A stretch of DNA of 64,000 bases from Butyrivibrio sp. (lineage in GTDB: Bacteria; Bacillota; Clostridia; Lachnospirales; Lachnospiraceae): NCBI GenBank assembly GCA_015056585.1, contig SVFZ01000022.1, positions 1 to 64,000 on the forward strand, written 5' to 3'. Shown here piece by piece: positions 17,219 through 26,037 of the stretch (position 1 is the stretch's first letter; each line of letters begins with the position of its first letter). Made by a program: the position numbers and the translations under genes. The notes under the pieces are model-generated. The model saw only the letters and a list, made by a program, of their open reading frames with translations, had not been told where the DNA came from and did not search any database.

Positions 17219-17308
17219 AGATTTCTTAATTTACTTTTTGCAGATGACAATTCTGATATTATTTGTAGAATTTCAACATCTTGTGTTTTTACTTTTTATA
17301 AGTAGAAG

Positions 17309-18073
17309 CTATTGTAGTCCTTTACTCTGATACTCTGATGGCGCTGTCCCCACCAGTTTTTTGAAGGTGTTGGAAAAATAAGCTATGTCCTGATAGCCGA
17401 CTTTTTCCGCCACTTCATAAACCTTGGACTGGACATCCTTCAAAAAATCCATTGACTTCCTTATTCGATATCTTGTCAGATAGTTGTTTATACTAATCTC
17501 CGTTTCGGCCTTGAAAAGTCTGCTTATGTGACCTTCACTTACGCTGATGGATTCAGAAAGCTTTCCGATACTGAAATCCTTGTCGGAGTAGTTTTTTTCT
17601 ATGTATTCTATTGCAGCCTGAACATATCGGTTCTCAATTTCCTCTTTTCTCTTAAGAGGAATCATCTCATTCTCCAGCTCAGCCTGCGCGGCGGATGCGT
17701 TAGGATGAAGATGTAAGAGCCTTTGTATCGCTCCCTCAAGTTCACCGTCATGAAAGGGCTTAAGAAGATAGTCCGACACTCCAAGTCTCACAGCCTGCCT
17801 TGCGTACTCGAATTCGTTATAGGCAGTCAGAAATATCACCTTTGTGTCAGGATATTTTTCCAGAAGTCTGCCGGCAAGTTCTATGCCATCCATCTTTGGC
17901 ATTTTTATATCTGATATGACAAGGTCGGGCCTGAATTGTCCCGCCATATCCAGCGCCATTTCTCCATTGGAAGCCTCCGCGACCACTTCGCAGCCGATCA
18001 GCGCCCAGTCAGTATCGTTTTTTATTCCCATGCGCACATACTTCTCGTCATCGACAATCATAACTTTTATCAA
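17309..18073 (-). CDS. AraC-type response regulator (YesN family)
   Basis: 254 residues: receiver domain (1-120) with acidic pocket D8-D9, phosphoacceptor D55 in VISDIKMPKMDG and the switch Lys in YLLKPF; then a C-terminal AraC double helix-turn-helix (about 150-250, FSIGKLSESISVSEGHISRLF and VAEKVGYQDIAYFSNTFKK). Partner of the kinase encoded 29 bp upstream. YesN-type regulators usually activate neighbouring transporter genes, and the binding protein gene lies immediately downstream. TTG start with AGAGGGAAAAG. Confidence 0.93.
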   Translation of the reverse strand: MIKVMIVDDEKYVRMGIKNDTDWALIGCEVVAEASNGEMALDMAGQFRPDLVISDIKMPKMDGIELAGRLLEKYPDTKVIFLTAYNEFEYARQAVRLGVSDYLLKPFHDGELEGAIQRLLHLHPNASAAQAELENEMIPLKRKEEIENRYVQAAIEYIEKNYSDKDFSIGKLSESISVSEGHISRLFKAETEISINNYLTRYRIRKSMDFLKDVQSKVYEVAEKVGYQDIAYFSNTFKKLVGTAPSEYQSKGLQ

Positions 18074-18102
18074 TTTCTTTTCCCTCTGTAAGTAATATTC
18101 TA

Positions 18103-19893
18103 TTATGCTTTTAAGTCACCGTTATCCACAGGTTCCTTATATGACAAAGGTAAAAGAACCTTCATAACAGTTCCGCCTTCTTCAGCCTTTCTGGCGCTTA
18201 CACCATATTCTTTTCCATAATAGAGTCTGATGATGGTATTTACATTGTTAAGACCAAGGTGCCCTTCAAGAGTGTCGGGATCATCATTGGCAAGGGCTTC
18301 CACAACTTCTTCACTTATACCGGCGCCGTTATCTTTTATGGTTATTTCAAGAAGGTCCGGTCCGGTTTCGCTTCCTATATCATGGTCTTTCTTTTTTCCT
18401 AAGCCCGATCTATCCTCTAAGAAAGCGCTCTCTCCCCATCCTCTTGCCGTAATCCAGATATGTCCGTCAGTCCTTCCGTCAAGTCCGTGGATAATGGCAT
18501 TTTCCACTATGGGCTGCAGGATAAGCTTTGGAATTATTGCATTTTCAAGATTTTCAGGCAGATTCACTGTAAGGTCAAAAGAATCATCGAACCTGATCTT
18601 TTGTATATCGCAGTAGCTCTCAACAAGCTTTATCTCCTGCTCTAACTTGCAGAACTGTTTTTCTGAAATGCTGGTCCTAAGGATGCTGGCAAGAGACGCA
18701 GACAAGGTTGCAACCTCCGGAACCTGATTGGCTTTGGCAACCCACTTTATCGTATCCAAAGTATTGTACAAAAAATGTGGATTTAGCTGAGCCTGCATCA
18801 TCTGTATCCTGGTCTCATTAACCTTATGCTCAGCTGCAACCCTCTCCTCCATTGTCTGGTTCAGCTGCGAAGTCATCTTATTAAAGCCGGTTGCAAGCTG
18901 CTCAAATTCGTCTTCCCTCTCCAGCTCTATTCTGGTCTCGAAGTCTCCTTTTCTAAAGCGTTTCATGGCTTGTGCCATCTGTCTTATTGGTTTCGAAAAA
19001 TATGAACTCATTCTTGAAGCAACTGCGAGACAGACTATGATGCTTATAAGAGCCTGAATGACAATGATCTGATACCCGACTCTTACTGCTGAATCGTCTA
19101 AAGCTGGCGGTGTAAGATAGATTCCCAAAAGACCCGTTGATCCGATTTCCTCTATATACACATTGCTTTCAACTCCGGCATTGTAAAGCGCACCTTTCAT
19201 AAGGTTGTTTCTGATTGTCGAAAGTGCTTTTCCATCCTCGGCTATTCCAAGCAGACAGTAGGGTCTTAGAAACTCATTTGTAAGCATGAATCCATCCCTT
19301 GAGTTTATATTTCCGCTTATTCTTTCCACAATGTCATTCTGCTCAATTCTGATGACAACATAGCCTTTTTGTGGCTCATCCACCATCATTCTGGCTATCA
19401 GAAGTGCAGCTCCTGTTTCTGAAGAAGTGGCGGGATCCAGTCCATATACTATCTGAGGCTGCTTCTTTACTGCCTCTTTCAAAACCGAGTAGCTCTCCGG
19501 CAGATAGTTTGATGAATATCCGCTCTTCGTGCTGAATATACACTTGCCTCCCGTATATAGTTCTACTGTTGCAAAATCCTTGATATCACGGGTATTCTCA
19601 TAAAGAGCCGAATAGACAGAAAGACTGCTCACACCCTTTTCCCCGGCAACTGCTGATAAAAGAATTTCATTTTCGGCAATGCTGTTTGCAGCATTACTCA
19701 CCATCTCAAGGTCGGATACAAGGCTCTGCGTTAAAACTCTGTCCTGTTCAATATCATTTTTTTGATAATCTGCTTTGATGCTGGCCTGAAACCCCTGAAC
19801 AGTAAGTATTCCTCCGATTATGACCATCGCCAGAGTTACCGCAAGGAAAATAAAAAATATCTGTCTTTTGAAGGACTGCCTTATAAAACCCAT
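18103..19893 (-). CDS. Membrane sensor histidine kinase (YesM/LytS family)
   Basis: 596 residues: membrane helix 1 (about 12-33), extracytoplasmic sensory domain (about 35-272), membrane helix 2 (about 273-293), HAMP (about 295-350), coiled linker, then a His_kinase domain with phosphoacceptor H373 in LNPHFLYN, ENAIIHG as N box and IKDNGAGI as ATP lid. The ribosome binding site AAGGAGG lies within the end of the upstream binding protein gene, whose stop codon directly abuts this start, so translation is coupled. The domain between the two helices faces the same compartment as that binding protein. Confidence 0.93.
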   Translation of the reverse strand: MGFIRQSFKRQIFFIFLAVTLAMVIIGGILTVQGFQASIKADYQKNDIEQDRVLTQSLVSDLEMVSNAANSIAENEILLSAVAGEKGVSSLSVYSALYENTRDIKDFATVELYTGGKCIFSTKSGYSSNYLPESYSVLKEAVKKQPQIVYGLDPATSSETGAALLIARMMVDEPQKGYVVIRIEQNDIVERISGNINSRDGFMLTNEFLRPYCLLGIAEDGKALSTIRNNLMKGALYNAGVESNVYIEEIGSTGLLGIYLTPPALDDSAVRVGYQIIVIQALISIIVCLAVASRMSSYFSKPIRQMAQAMKRFRKGDFETRIELEREDEFEQLATGFNKMTSQLNQTMEERVAAEHKVNETRIQMMQAQLNPHFLYNTLDTIKWVAKANQVPEVATLSASLASILRTSISEKQFCKLEQEIKLVESYCDIQKIRFDDSFDLTVNLPENLENAIIPKLILQPIVENAIIHGLDGRTDGHIWITARGWGESAFLEDRSGLGKKKDHDIGSETGPDLLEITIKDNGAGISEEVVEALANDDPDTLEGHLGLNNVNTIIRLYYGKEYGVSARKAEEGGTVMKVLLPLSYKEPVDNGDLKA

Positions 19894-20955
19894 TTAGTCC
19901 TCCTTTTCCCGGGACAAATTATCCCAAAGCTCGATAACTGCAGTCTCTTCTGCCGCTGACTTTTTTATATCAAAAGGAATGATCCTGACATAGCCATATT
20001 CACTGCTTAGAGGAATATCCATGCGGACAGGTCTTCTGCAGAAGTTTTCCATGGCAAATTCCTGAGTGTCATATCCCACCACAAAGTCCAAAAACAGCCC
20101 TGCATTGTATGAGTGAGGCGCATTCTTTATAATTGCGCAACCGTCAGGAACCGCACTGGTTCCGTCTTCCGGATATACCATCGAAATGTTATACCCAAGA
20201 GCAATGTATTTTTTTGCCGTTTCCTCAAGCGTTATCCCCACAAGATATGAGCCATCGGAAACTTCCGGTATTATCTGCCCGGATGAGCTTAGTACTTTTC
20301 CATCCAGCTGCTCATAAAATCTCGGTACCAGACTTTCTTTTTCCTCGTTAAAAAGCTGCTGCATTGTGGAAAGAATTGTATAGCTGGTTCCCGAGTTATT
20401 AGGATCTGCAAAAGCTATTTTCCCTTTCCACCGGCTGTCAAAAAGTTCTTCCCACATTTTCGGAGCTTCTCTTGAAGATACCAGTTTGTTATTGTAGATA
20501 AACACTATCGGGAGCTCCGTAAACGCTGTCCAGTAGCCTTCCTCTGACACATCGTTTTTGTCCAGACTGTCATTTTCACTTGTTTTGTATGGGAAAAAAA
20601 TATCCTGGTGAGCCTGATAAGTCTCTATACCGCCGCCAAACATGATATCTGCACTTCCGGTTTCTGATGCCGCCTTGGCCTCTTGCATCATCTGCGCCGT
20701 TCCTCCGGCATGAACCTCAACCCATATTCCGGTGCGTTTTTCAAACTCTCTGATTATAGGAAGATATACCTCCTTCTTATGAGAGGTATAGATTATAAGC
20801 TGTTTCTTGTCCGGAACCGCATATTTTTCGGAGATATACTTCACGTCTTTTTGTCTTGAGTTATAAGAGCATGCAGAAAGCAGCAGTAACAATATACATG
20901 TGACTGCTGCCCTCATTACATTTTTCTTTTTCCTTCTTAAATCTATTCCCCTCAT
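19894..20955 (-). CDS. Extracytoplasmic binding lipoprotein coupled to the sensor kinase (FbpA/AfuA-like)
   Basis: 353 residues, lipobox LSAC with Cys29, then an iron/2-aminoethylphosphonate-type binding fold (LIIYTSHKKEVYLPIIREFEK, ADIMFGGG, FADPNNSGTSYTI). It lacks its own permease: it is the first gene of a tight trio with kinase and response regulator. That order matches three-component systems in which a binding protein presents ligand to the kinase (as PgtC does for PgtB), so it is probably a sensor. The upstream ATG has no clear ribosome binding site; Met14 (20916) preceded by GAAGGAAAA is an alternative start. Confidence 0.85.
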   Translation of the reverse strand: MRGIDLRRKKKNVMRAAVTCILLLLLSACSYNSRQKDVKYISEKYAVPDKKQLIIYTSHKKEVYLPIIREFEKRTGIWVEVHAGGTAQMMQEAKAASETGSADIMFGGGIETYQAHQDIFFPYKTSENDSLDKNDVSEEGYWTAFTELPIVFIYNNKLVSSREAPKMWEELFDSRWKGKIAFADPNNSGTSYTILSTMQQLFNEEKESLVPRFYEQLDGKVLSSSGQIIPEVSDGSYLVGITLEETAKKYIALGYNISMVYPEDGTSAVPDGCAIIKNAPHSYNAGLFLDFVVGYDTQEFAMENFCRRPVRMDIPLSSEYGYVRIIPFDIKKSAAEETAVIELWDNLSREKED

Positions 20956-21007
20956 AAGTATGTTTATAAAATTCTAAACCATCTCCCGAATTGATATTCC
21001 CAATCCG

Positions 21008-23344
21008 TCAAAGACCACTTGCCAAAAGATATGCCATAAATGCCACTACCCAGGCCACTATGCACTGCCATACAACTACGAACAAAGCCCACTTTTTCCC
21101 AAGTTCTCTTCCGATTGACGCAATTGCTGCAACGCATGGTGTGTACAAAAGTGAGAACACAAGGAGCGAAACTGCCGTAGCCGTGGACATTATTGCTGCC
21201 ACATTTTGTCCATAGAGAACACCTAAAGTCGATACCACACTTTCTTTTGCCAAAAATCCGCTTATAAGTGCTGTGCAGATTCTCCAGTCGCCAAGACCTA
21301 TCGGCTTTAATAGCGGAGCAATGAATCCGCTTATTACTGCAAGGATACTCTGCTGCTGATCAGCTACCAGTCTGAAGCGCAGATCAAAGCTCTGAAGAAG
21401 CCAGATAACTATCGTTGCAATAAATATAACGGAAAACGCTCTGTGGAGGAAGTCACTTGCCTTCTCCCAAAGGAGCTGTCCTACACTCTTGGCACTGGGC
21501 ATCCTGTAATTCGGAAGCTCCATAACGAATGGGACCGCCTCGCCCCTGAATATGGTCTTTTTGAAGACGAATGCCATCAAAATAGACATGATTATTCCAA
21601 GAAGATACAGTCCAACCAATATAAGTGCCTTGTGCTCAGGGAAAAATGCATCCACGAAGAAAGCGTAGATTGGCATCTTCGCAGTACAGCTCATAAATGG
21701 TGTCAAAAGAATTGTCATCTTACGGTCTCTTTCACTGGGAAGAGTCCTTGTAGACATAACTGCAGGGACCGTGCATCCAAAGCCGATAAGCATTGGAACA
21801 ATACTTCTTCCCGAAAGTCCGATCTTTCTGAGGAGCTTATCCATAAAGAAGGCAACTCTCGCGATATATCCGCTGTCTTCCAAAAGGGACAGGAAGAAAA
21901 ATAATGTACAGATGATAGGCACAAAGCTAAGAACACTTCCAACACCTGCAAAAATACCGTCTATGATAAGTCCGTGAATTACTTCATTTACCCCGGCTCT
22001 GGTAAGAGCTTCATCTGTAAGACCAGTTAAAAAGTCAATTCCTGCCTCCAGCCATCCCTGAAGAGTTCCGCCGATAACGTTGAAAGTAAGCCATGAAACC
22101 ACAAACATGATTATGATAAAGAGAGGAATCGCAGTCCATTTTCCGGTGAGAACTTTATCAATATTCTCTGTTCTGATGCTCTCTTTACTCTTTTTTGGTT
22201 TTCTGACACAGCTGTCACATATCTTTCTTATGAATGAAAAGCGCATATCTGCTATCGCAGCACTTCTGTCCAGCTCTCTCTCTTTTTCCATCTGAATAAC
22301 AATGTGTTCAATGGTCTCTTTCTCATTGTCGTCCAGGTTAAGCTTTTTAAGAACCAGCTTGTCTCCTTCAATTATCTTTGTGGCACAAAACCAAAGAGGC
22401 ATTCCGGCATTTTTTGCATGATCATCTATCAGGTGTGTAACAGCGTGTATGCATCTGTGCACCGCTCCGCCGTTATCATTTTCTCCGCAGAAATCCTGGC
22501 GAAGTGGTTTCTCCTGATAATGGGCCACGTGAATTGCATGCTCAATAAGTTCGTCTATTCCCTGATTTTTGGCTGCGGAAATTGGAACAACCGGCACTCC
22601 AAGAGCTGCTTCCATCTCGTTAATGTCTATGGTTCCGCCATTCGTTGTTATCTCATCCATCATGTTGAGAGCTACAACCATCGGAACATCCATCTCCAAA
22701 AGCTGCATTGTCAGATAAAGATTTCTCTCAATATTCGTTGCATCTACAATATTTATAATTGCCTTAGGCTTATCAATAATTACAAAATCCCTGGAAACTA
22801 TCTCCTCTTTACTGTACGGAGACATTGAATATATTCCCGGAAGATCGGTAACCAGTGTATTTGGATGTCCCTGAATTGCGCCGTCTTTCCTGTCAACGGT
22901 AACTCCGGGGAAGTTTCCCACATGCTGGTTTGAACCTGTCAGCTGATTAAAAAGAGTTGTCTTTCCGCTGTTCTGATTTCCGACAAGCGCAAAGGTAAGT
23001 ATGGTTCCGTCGGGTAATGGATCTCCGCTGCCCTTGGGATGAAATTTACCACCTTCTCCAAGTCCCGGATGTACAGAACGATTTGCCTTTTTCTCTTTTT
23101 CAGTAATGATCTCTTTTTCAGATATGGGGTCTACATCTATCTTTGCTGCATCATCCAGACGCAGGGTCAGGGAATATCCATGAATAAGCAGTTCCACCGG
23201 ATCTCCCATAGGCGCGTATTTTACAACCGTTACCTCTGCCCCGGGAATTACTCCCATATCAAGAAAATGCTGTCTCAGTGCACCTTCGCCGCCAACTCTG
23301 GTGATAACACAGCTTTTGCCAATTTCTACTTCTTTTAGTGTCAT
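21008..23344 (-). CDS. feoB: Ferrous iron transporter, FeoA-FeoB fusion
   Basis: 778 residues. Residues 1-73 are a FeoA SH3-like domain; a linker rich in Lys/Gly (75-112) joins it to FeoB. G-protein motifs: G1 GNQNSGKTT (122-130), G3 DLPGIYS, G4 NMMDE; Gln replaces the usual Pro in G1. Then come the helical regulatory region and two Gate domains with about eight membrane helices and a conserved cysteine in GFGCTVPAVMSTRT. It imports Fe(II) under anoxic conditions. It sits just upstream of the binding-protein/kinase/regulator trio on the same strand, strengthening an iron theme. Confidence 0.95.
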   Translation of the reverse strand: MTLKEVEIGKSCVITRVGGEGALRQHFLDMGVIPGAEVTVVKYAPMGDPVELLIHGYSLTLRLDDAAKIDVDPISEKEIITEKEKKANRSVHPGLGEGGKFHPKGSGDPLPDGTILTFALVGNQNSGKTTLFNQLTGSNQHVGNFPGVTVDRKDGAIQGHPNTLVTDLPGIYSMSPYSKEEIVSRDFVIIDKPKAIINIVDATNIERNLYLTMQLLEMDVPMVVALNMMDEITTNGGTIDINEMEAALGVPVVPISAAKNQGIDELIEHAIHVAHYQEKPLRQDFCGENDNGGAVHRCIHAVTHLIDDHAKNAGMPLWFCATKIIEGDKLVLKKLNLDDNEKETIEHIVIQMEKERELDRSAAIADMRFSFIRKICDSCVRKPKKSKESIRTENIDKVLTGKWTAIPLFIIIMFVVSWLTFNVIGGTLQGWLEAGIDFLTGLTDEALTRAGVNEVIHGLIIDGIFAGVGSVLSFVPIICTLFFFLSLLEDSGYIARVAFFMDKLLRKIGLSGRSIVPMLIGFGCTVPAVMSTRTLPSERDRKMTILLTPFMSCTAKMPIYAFFVDAFFPEHKALILVGLYLLGIIMSILMAFVFKKTIFRGEAVPFVMELPNYRMPSAKSVGQLLWEKASDFLHRAFSVIFIATIVIWLLQSFDLRFRLVADQQQSILAVISGFIAPLLKPIGLGDWRICTALISGFLAKESVVSTLGVLYGQNVAAIMSTATAVSLLVFSLLYTPCVAAIASIGRELGKKWALFVVVWQCIVAWVVAFMAYLLASGL

Positions 23345-23451
23345 AAGTATATCTCCAACTATTCCTTCATCGCTTCTTTATTGTACCATCCGTTTTGTAT
23401 TAGTTCCAGTTAGTTCCCGCTTCTTACCACTTCTTACCACATCAAGGCATC

Positions 23452-23480
23452 TTGATTTGCCCCAATGCTTGTGTTATTAT
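23452..23480 (+). promoter_or_regulatory. Promoter of tRNA-Arg
   Basis: TTGATT (23452-23457), 17-base spacer, TATTAT (23475-23480), about 38 bases ahead of the tRNA. Confidence 0.6.
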
Positions 23481-23518
23481 ACTACTGTTCGCAGTTTTTA
23501 AGCGACAATGCATAATGT

Positions 23519-23592
23519 GTTTCCGTAGCTCAGCAGGATAGAGCGTTCGCCTCCTAAGCGAAAGGTCGTGCGTTCGAATCGCATCGGGAACA
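23519..23592 (+). tRNA. tRNA-Arg (anticodon CCU)
   Basis: 74-nt cloverleaf: acceptor GTTTCCG with CGGGAAC plus discriminator A, D arm GCTC/GAGC, anticodon stem TTCGC/GCGAA with loop CTCCTAA (anticodon CCT reads AGG), T arm with TTCGAAT. CCA is not encoded. A terminator follows directly. Confidence 0.95.
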
Positions 23593-23597
23593 TGCAT

Positions 23598-23624
23598 GGA
23601 GTCTGGATTTCAGGCTCCTTTTTT
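23598..23624 (+). terminator. Terminator of tRNA-Arg
   Basis: GGAGTCTG and CAGGCTCC pair (one mismatch) around a short loop, then six T. Confidence 0.85.
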
Positions 23625-23674
23625 GTTACAATAGTATGAACAACAAGGTTTACAGCTTATCGGAAGGTGAAAAT

Positions 23675-24553
23675 ATGCATTTTACCAATGCCAAGAGTAT
23701 TCTGTCCGGAAAAAGTGGATACTGTGGAATGAATATATATCGTGGATGTACCCACGGTTGTATTTATTGTGACAGCAGAAGTAAATGCTATCAGTTCACA
23801 CATCCTTTTGAAGATATTGAGGTGAAACAGAATGCTCCTGAGCTTCTGGAAAAGGCTCTGATATCAAAAAGAAAAAAGTGCATGATCGGGACCGGCGCAA
23901 TGTCGGATCCATATATGCATTGTGAGAAGGACCTTCAGCTGACAAAGCGGTGTCTTGAAATAATCTTGAAATACGGCTTTGGTGCTGCTGTTCAGACAAA
24001 ATCAGATTTAATCCTCCGTGATATAGACCTGCTTTCAGAGATTAATCGTAATGCAAAATGCGTAGTTCAGATTACGCTTACAACTTACGATGATGACCTG
24101 TGTAAAATTCTGGAGCCGAATGTCTGCAATACAAAACGTCGTATCGAGGTTCTAGAGATAATGCAGGAAAGAGGCATTCCAACTGTTGTATGGCTGACAC
24201 CAATACTTCCGTTCATCAATGATACAAAGGAAAACATTACGGCTATCCTGAATGAATGTGTAAGAACAGGCGTCAAGGGCATTATCGATTTTGGAATGGG
24301 ACTTACGCTTCGTGAAGGGGACCGTGAATACTATTATGCTGCGCTTGATAAGCATTTTCCGGGGATGAAAGAGAAATACATCAAGCAATATGGGAATGCT
24401 TATGAGCTTCCAAGTCCCAATGCAAGAGAGCTGCAGGAGCTGTTTCAAAAAATATGCAAAGAAAACGGAATTCTATCAACACCAAAAAAATGTTTCGAAT
24501 ATTTGCAGGATCTGCCTGATAAGTATACGCAGATGAGTCTTTTTGATCTGTAG
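23675..24553 (+). CDS. Radical SAM protein (SplB-like family)
   Basis: 292 residues. The 4Fe-4S cluster motif CxxxCxxC is C25-T-H-G-C29-I-Y-C32, preceded by NIYRGCTHGC as in the spore photoproduct lyase-like group. GTGAMSDPY, QTKSDLILRD and LTPILPFINDT are conserved family blocks in the TIM-barrel core. Members of this group are widespread and mostly uncharacterised; DNA repair is not implied. The start is ATG 23675 because GGAAGGTG precedes it; the frame opens at 23636 just after the tRNA terminator with no binding site. Single gene. Confidence 0.85.
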   Translation: MHFTNAKSILSGKSGYCGMNIYRGCTHGCIYCDSRSKCYQFTHPFEDIEVKQNAPELLEKALISKRKKCMIGTGAMSDPYMHCEKDLQLTKRCLEIILKYGFGAAVQTKSDLILRDIDLLSEINRNAKCVVQITLTTYDDDLCKILEPNVCNTKRRIEVLEIMQERGIPTVVWLTPILPFINDTKENITAILNECVRTGVKGIIDFGMGLTLREGDREYYYAALDKHFPGMKEKYIKQYGNAYELPSPNARELQELFQKICKENGILSTPKKCFEYLQDLPDKYTQMSLFDL

Positions 24554-24659
24554 CTCAAGAGAAAGGTGAAAATAGTTACGTTTTTTTCCTTTTTGCTTAT
24601 CATAGTCTTATCCCCTCCCGCTTTCCATCATTTAATTTATCTTCTCCTTAATCCCAGTT

Positions 24660-24690
24660 AAAAATAGGAGTCTGAAACCAGACTCCTATT
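24660..24690 (-). terminator. Terminator of the GNAT-like membrane protein gene
   Basis: ATAGGAGTCTG pairs perfectly with CAGACTCCTAT around a 4-nt loop; TTTTT follows on the minus strand. Confidence 0.85.
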
Positions 24691-24693
24691 AAC

Positions 24694-25239
24694 TCATTGC
24701 CTCTGCGGCTCGCTATCTCGTTTATCCATGAGAAAACCGACAATTGCACCGGTCACAACACCAATTGCTGTTCCCATCCAAAGATTTGAAACAGTTATTC
24801 CTATTATGAATCCTGCAATCAGTCCAACAAAAACATATACTCCTGTCCAGGATGATTTCTGTTTCTTGATGGAATAATGATGGATGCCATCAACTGTTTC
24901 ACGTCTTACATAACCGGCTTTTTCAAGGCCACGTACTCGGTTCTCTTCTTCATATCTGCACTTTGTACTTATCTCTCTCACTTCCTGAGACTGAAAAGCA
25001 AAGTTCGACATTGCAAAGAATATCTCTTTGTTATAATCAACCTTGTTAAACTCCGGATCAAGTGCGACACTGATCTGTAGTTCACCGTGCAGAACAGCAT
25101 CTTCAAAGCTGATGCTTCCAATCTTCTTCTGATCCCCATCCTTTAAACAAACATTCCACTCTTCTTCCAAGGGCTTCTCTTCATTCTGTGGCTTTATAAA
25201 GAAATGCCTGGTCTCAAGCGGAAAAATACTATTACTCAT
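24694..25239 (-). CDS. GNAT-like domain fused to a C-terminal membrane hairpin
   Basis: 181 residues. Residues 1-128 resemble a GNAT acetyltransferase fold: KIGSISFEDAV, ISVALDPEFNKVDYNKEIFFAMSNFAF and the late block STKCRYEEENRVRGLEKAGYVRRE. The acetyl-CoA loop (RxxGxG/A) is not evident, so catalysis is doubtful. Two hydrophobic, glycine-zipper-rich segments (about 134-172, VFVGLIAGFIIGITVSN and MGTAIGVVTGAIVGFLM) end the protein. I know no characterised protein with this order. It follows deoD by 22 bp with a GGGGAG site and is likely co-transcribed. Confidence 0.7.
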   Translation of the reverse strand: MSNSIFPLETRHFFIKPQNEEKPLEEEWNVCLKDGDQKKIGSISFEDAVLHGELQISVALDPEFNKVDYNKEIFFAMSNFAFQSQEVREISTKCRYEEENRVRGLEKAGYVRRETVDGIHHYSIKKQKSSWTGVYVFVGLIAGFIIGITVSNLWMGTAIGVVTGAIVGFLMDKRDSEPQRQ

Positions 25240-25261
25240 ACCTTAACTCCCCAAGCTAAGA

Positions 25262-25972
25262 TCAAAGCTGTATAGCTGTCTTAAGCGCAATCTCCATCAT
25301 ATCTGTAAAGCTTGTCTGACGCTCAGCAGCTGAAAGCTCTTCGCTCTTATAGAGATGATCGGAAACAGTTAGAATTGTAAGTGCATTTTTCTTTGCTTCT
25401 GCAGCATTCATATATAGTGCGACAGTTTCCATCTCAACTGCAAGTGTTCCAAGATTTCTGTATCTATCAGCCTCGTCACAGTTCTTTTTATAGAAAGCAT
25501 CTGAAGCAAGGACATTTCCAACGTGATATCTCACGCCCTTGTTCTTTGCAATATTAACAGCCTTCTCCAGGATGTTATAAGATGCTGTCGGGCAGAATGT
25601 TCCCGGCAGACCAAACTGGAAACCATAGTTAGAATCTGTATGTGCTCCCATTGCAAAAATAATGTCCATTACATTAACATCATCCTGCAATCCTCCTGCG
25701 CTGCCTACTCTTATGATATTATCAACATCATAGAAATTGAAAAGCTCGTATGTATAAATTGCAATTGAAGGAATTCCCATTCCATGTCCCATTACAGACA
25801 CTTCTTTTCCTTCATATTTACCTGTAAATCCAAGCATTCCTCTGACTTCATTAACACATTTAACATCAGTGAGGAAATTCTCTGCAATAAATTTTGCTCT
25901 TAATGGATCTCCCGGCATAAGAACGGTTTTTGCAAAATCACCTTTTTCTGCGCTATTATGTGGTGTAGCCAT
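25262..25972 (-). CDS. deoD: Purine nucleoside phosphorylase (hexameric DeoD type)
   Basis: 236 residues. Phosphorolysis of purine (deoxy)nucleosides to base and (deoxy)ribose-1-phosphate. Family blocks: PGDPLRAKFIAENFL, VMGHGMGIPS, RVGSAGG (phosphate site), VEMETVALY (ribose contacts) and VSDHLY with the catalytic Asp. Length identical to the E. coli-type enzyme. AAGGAG precedes the ATG. Confidence 0.96.
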   Translation of the reverse strand: MATPHNSAEKGDFAKTVLMPGDPLRAKFIAENFLTDVKCVNEVRGMLGFTGKYEGKEVSVMGHGMGIPSIAIYTYELFNFYDVDNIIRVGSAGGLQDDVNVMDIIFAMGAHTDSNYGFQFGLPGTFCPTASYNILEKAVNIAKNKGVRYHVGNVLASDAFYKKNCDEADRYRNLGTLAVEMETVALYMNAAEAKKNALTILTVSDHLYKSEELSAAERQTSFTDMMEIALKTAIQL

Positions 25973-26037
25973 ATTGTTTGCTCCTTTCTTATTGAGAAAT
26001 ATTTGTTATCCTGTATCTGTTACAGGACTGTACTATC

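Noticed and set aside
22304-22828. 174-codon plus-strand frame opposite feoB
   Set aside because: Antisense to the conserved FeoB G domain; composition is that of a complementary-strand shadow and no ribosome binding site is evident.
23421-23440. Tandem 10-base direct repeat (TTCTTACCAC twice) upstream of tRNA-Arg
   Set aside because: Only two copies and no matching partner elsewhere; not a CRISPR or clear operator.
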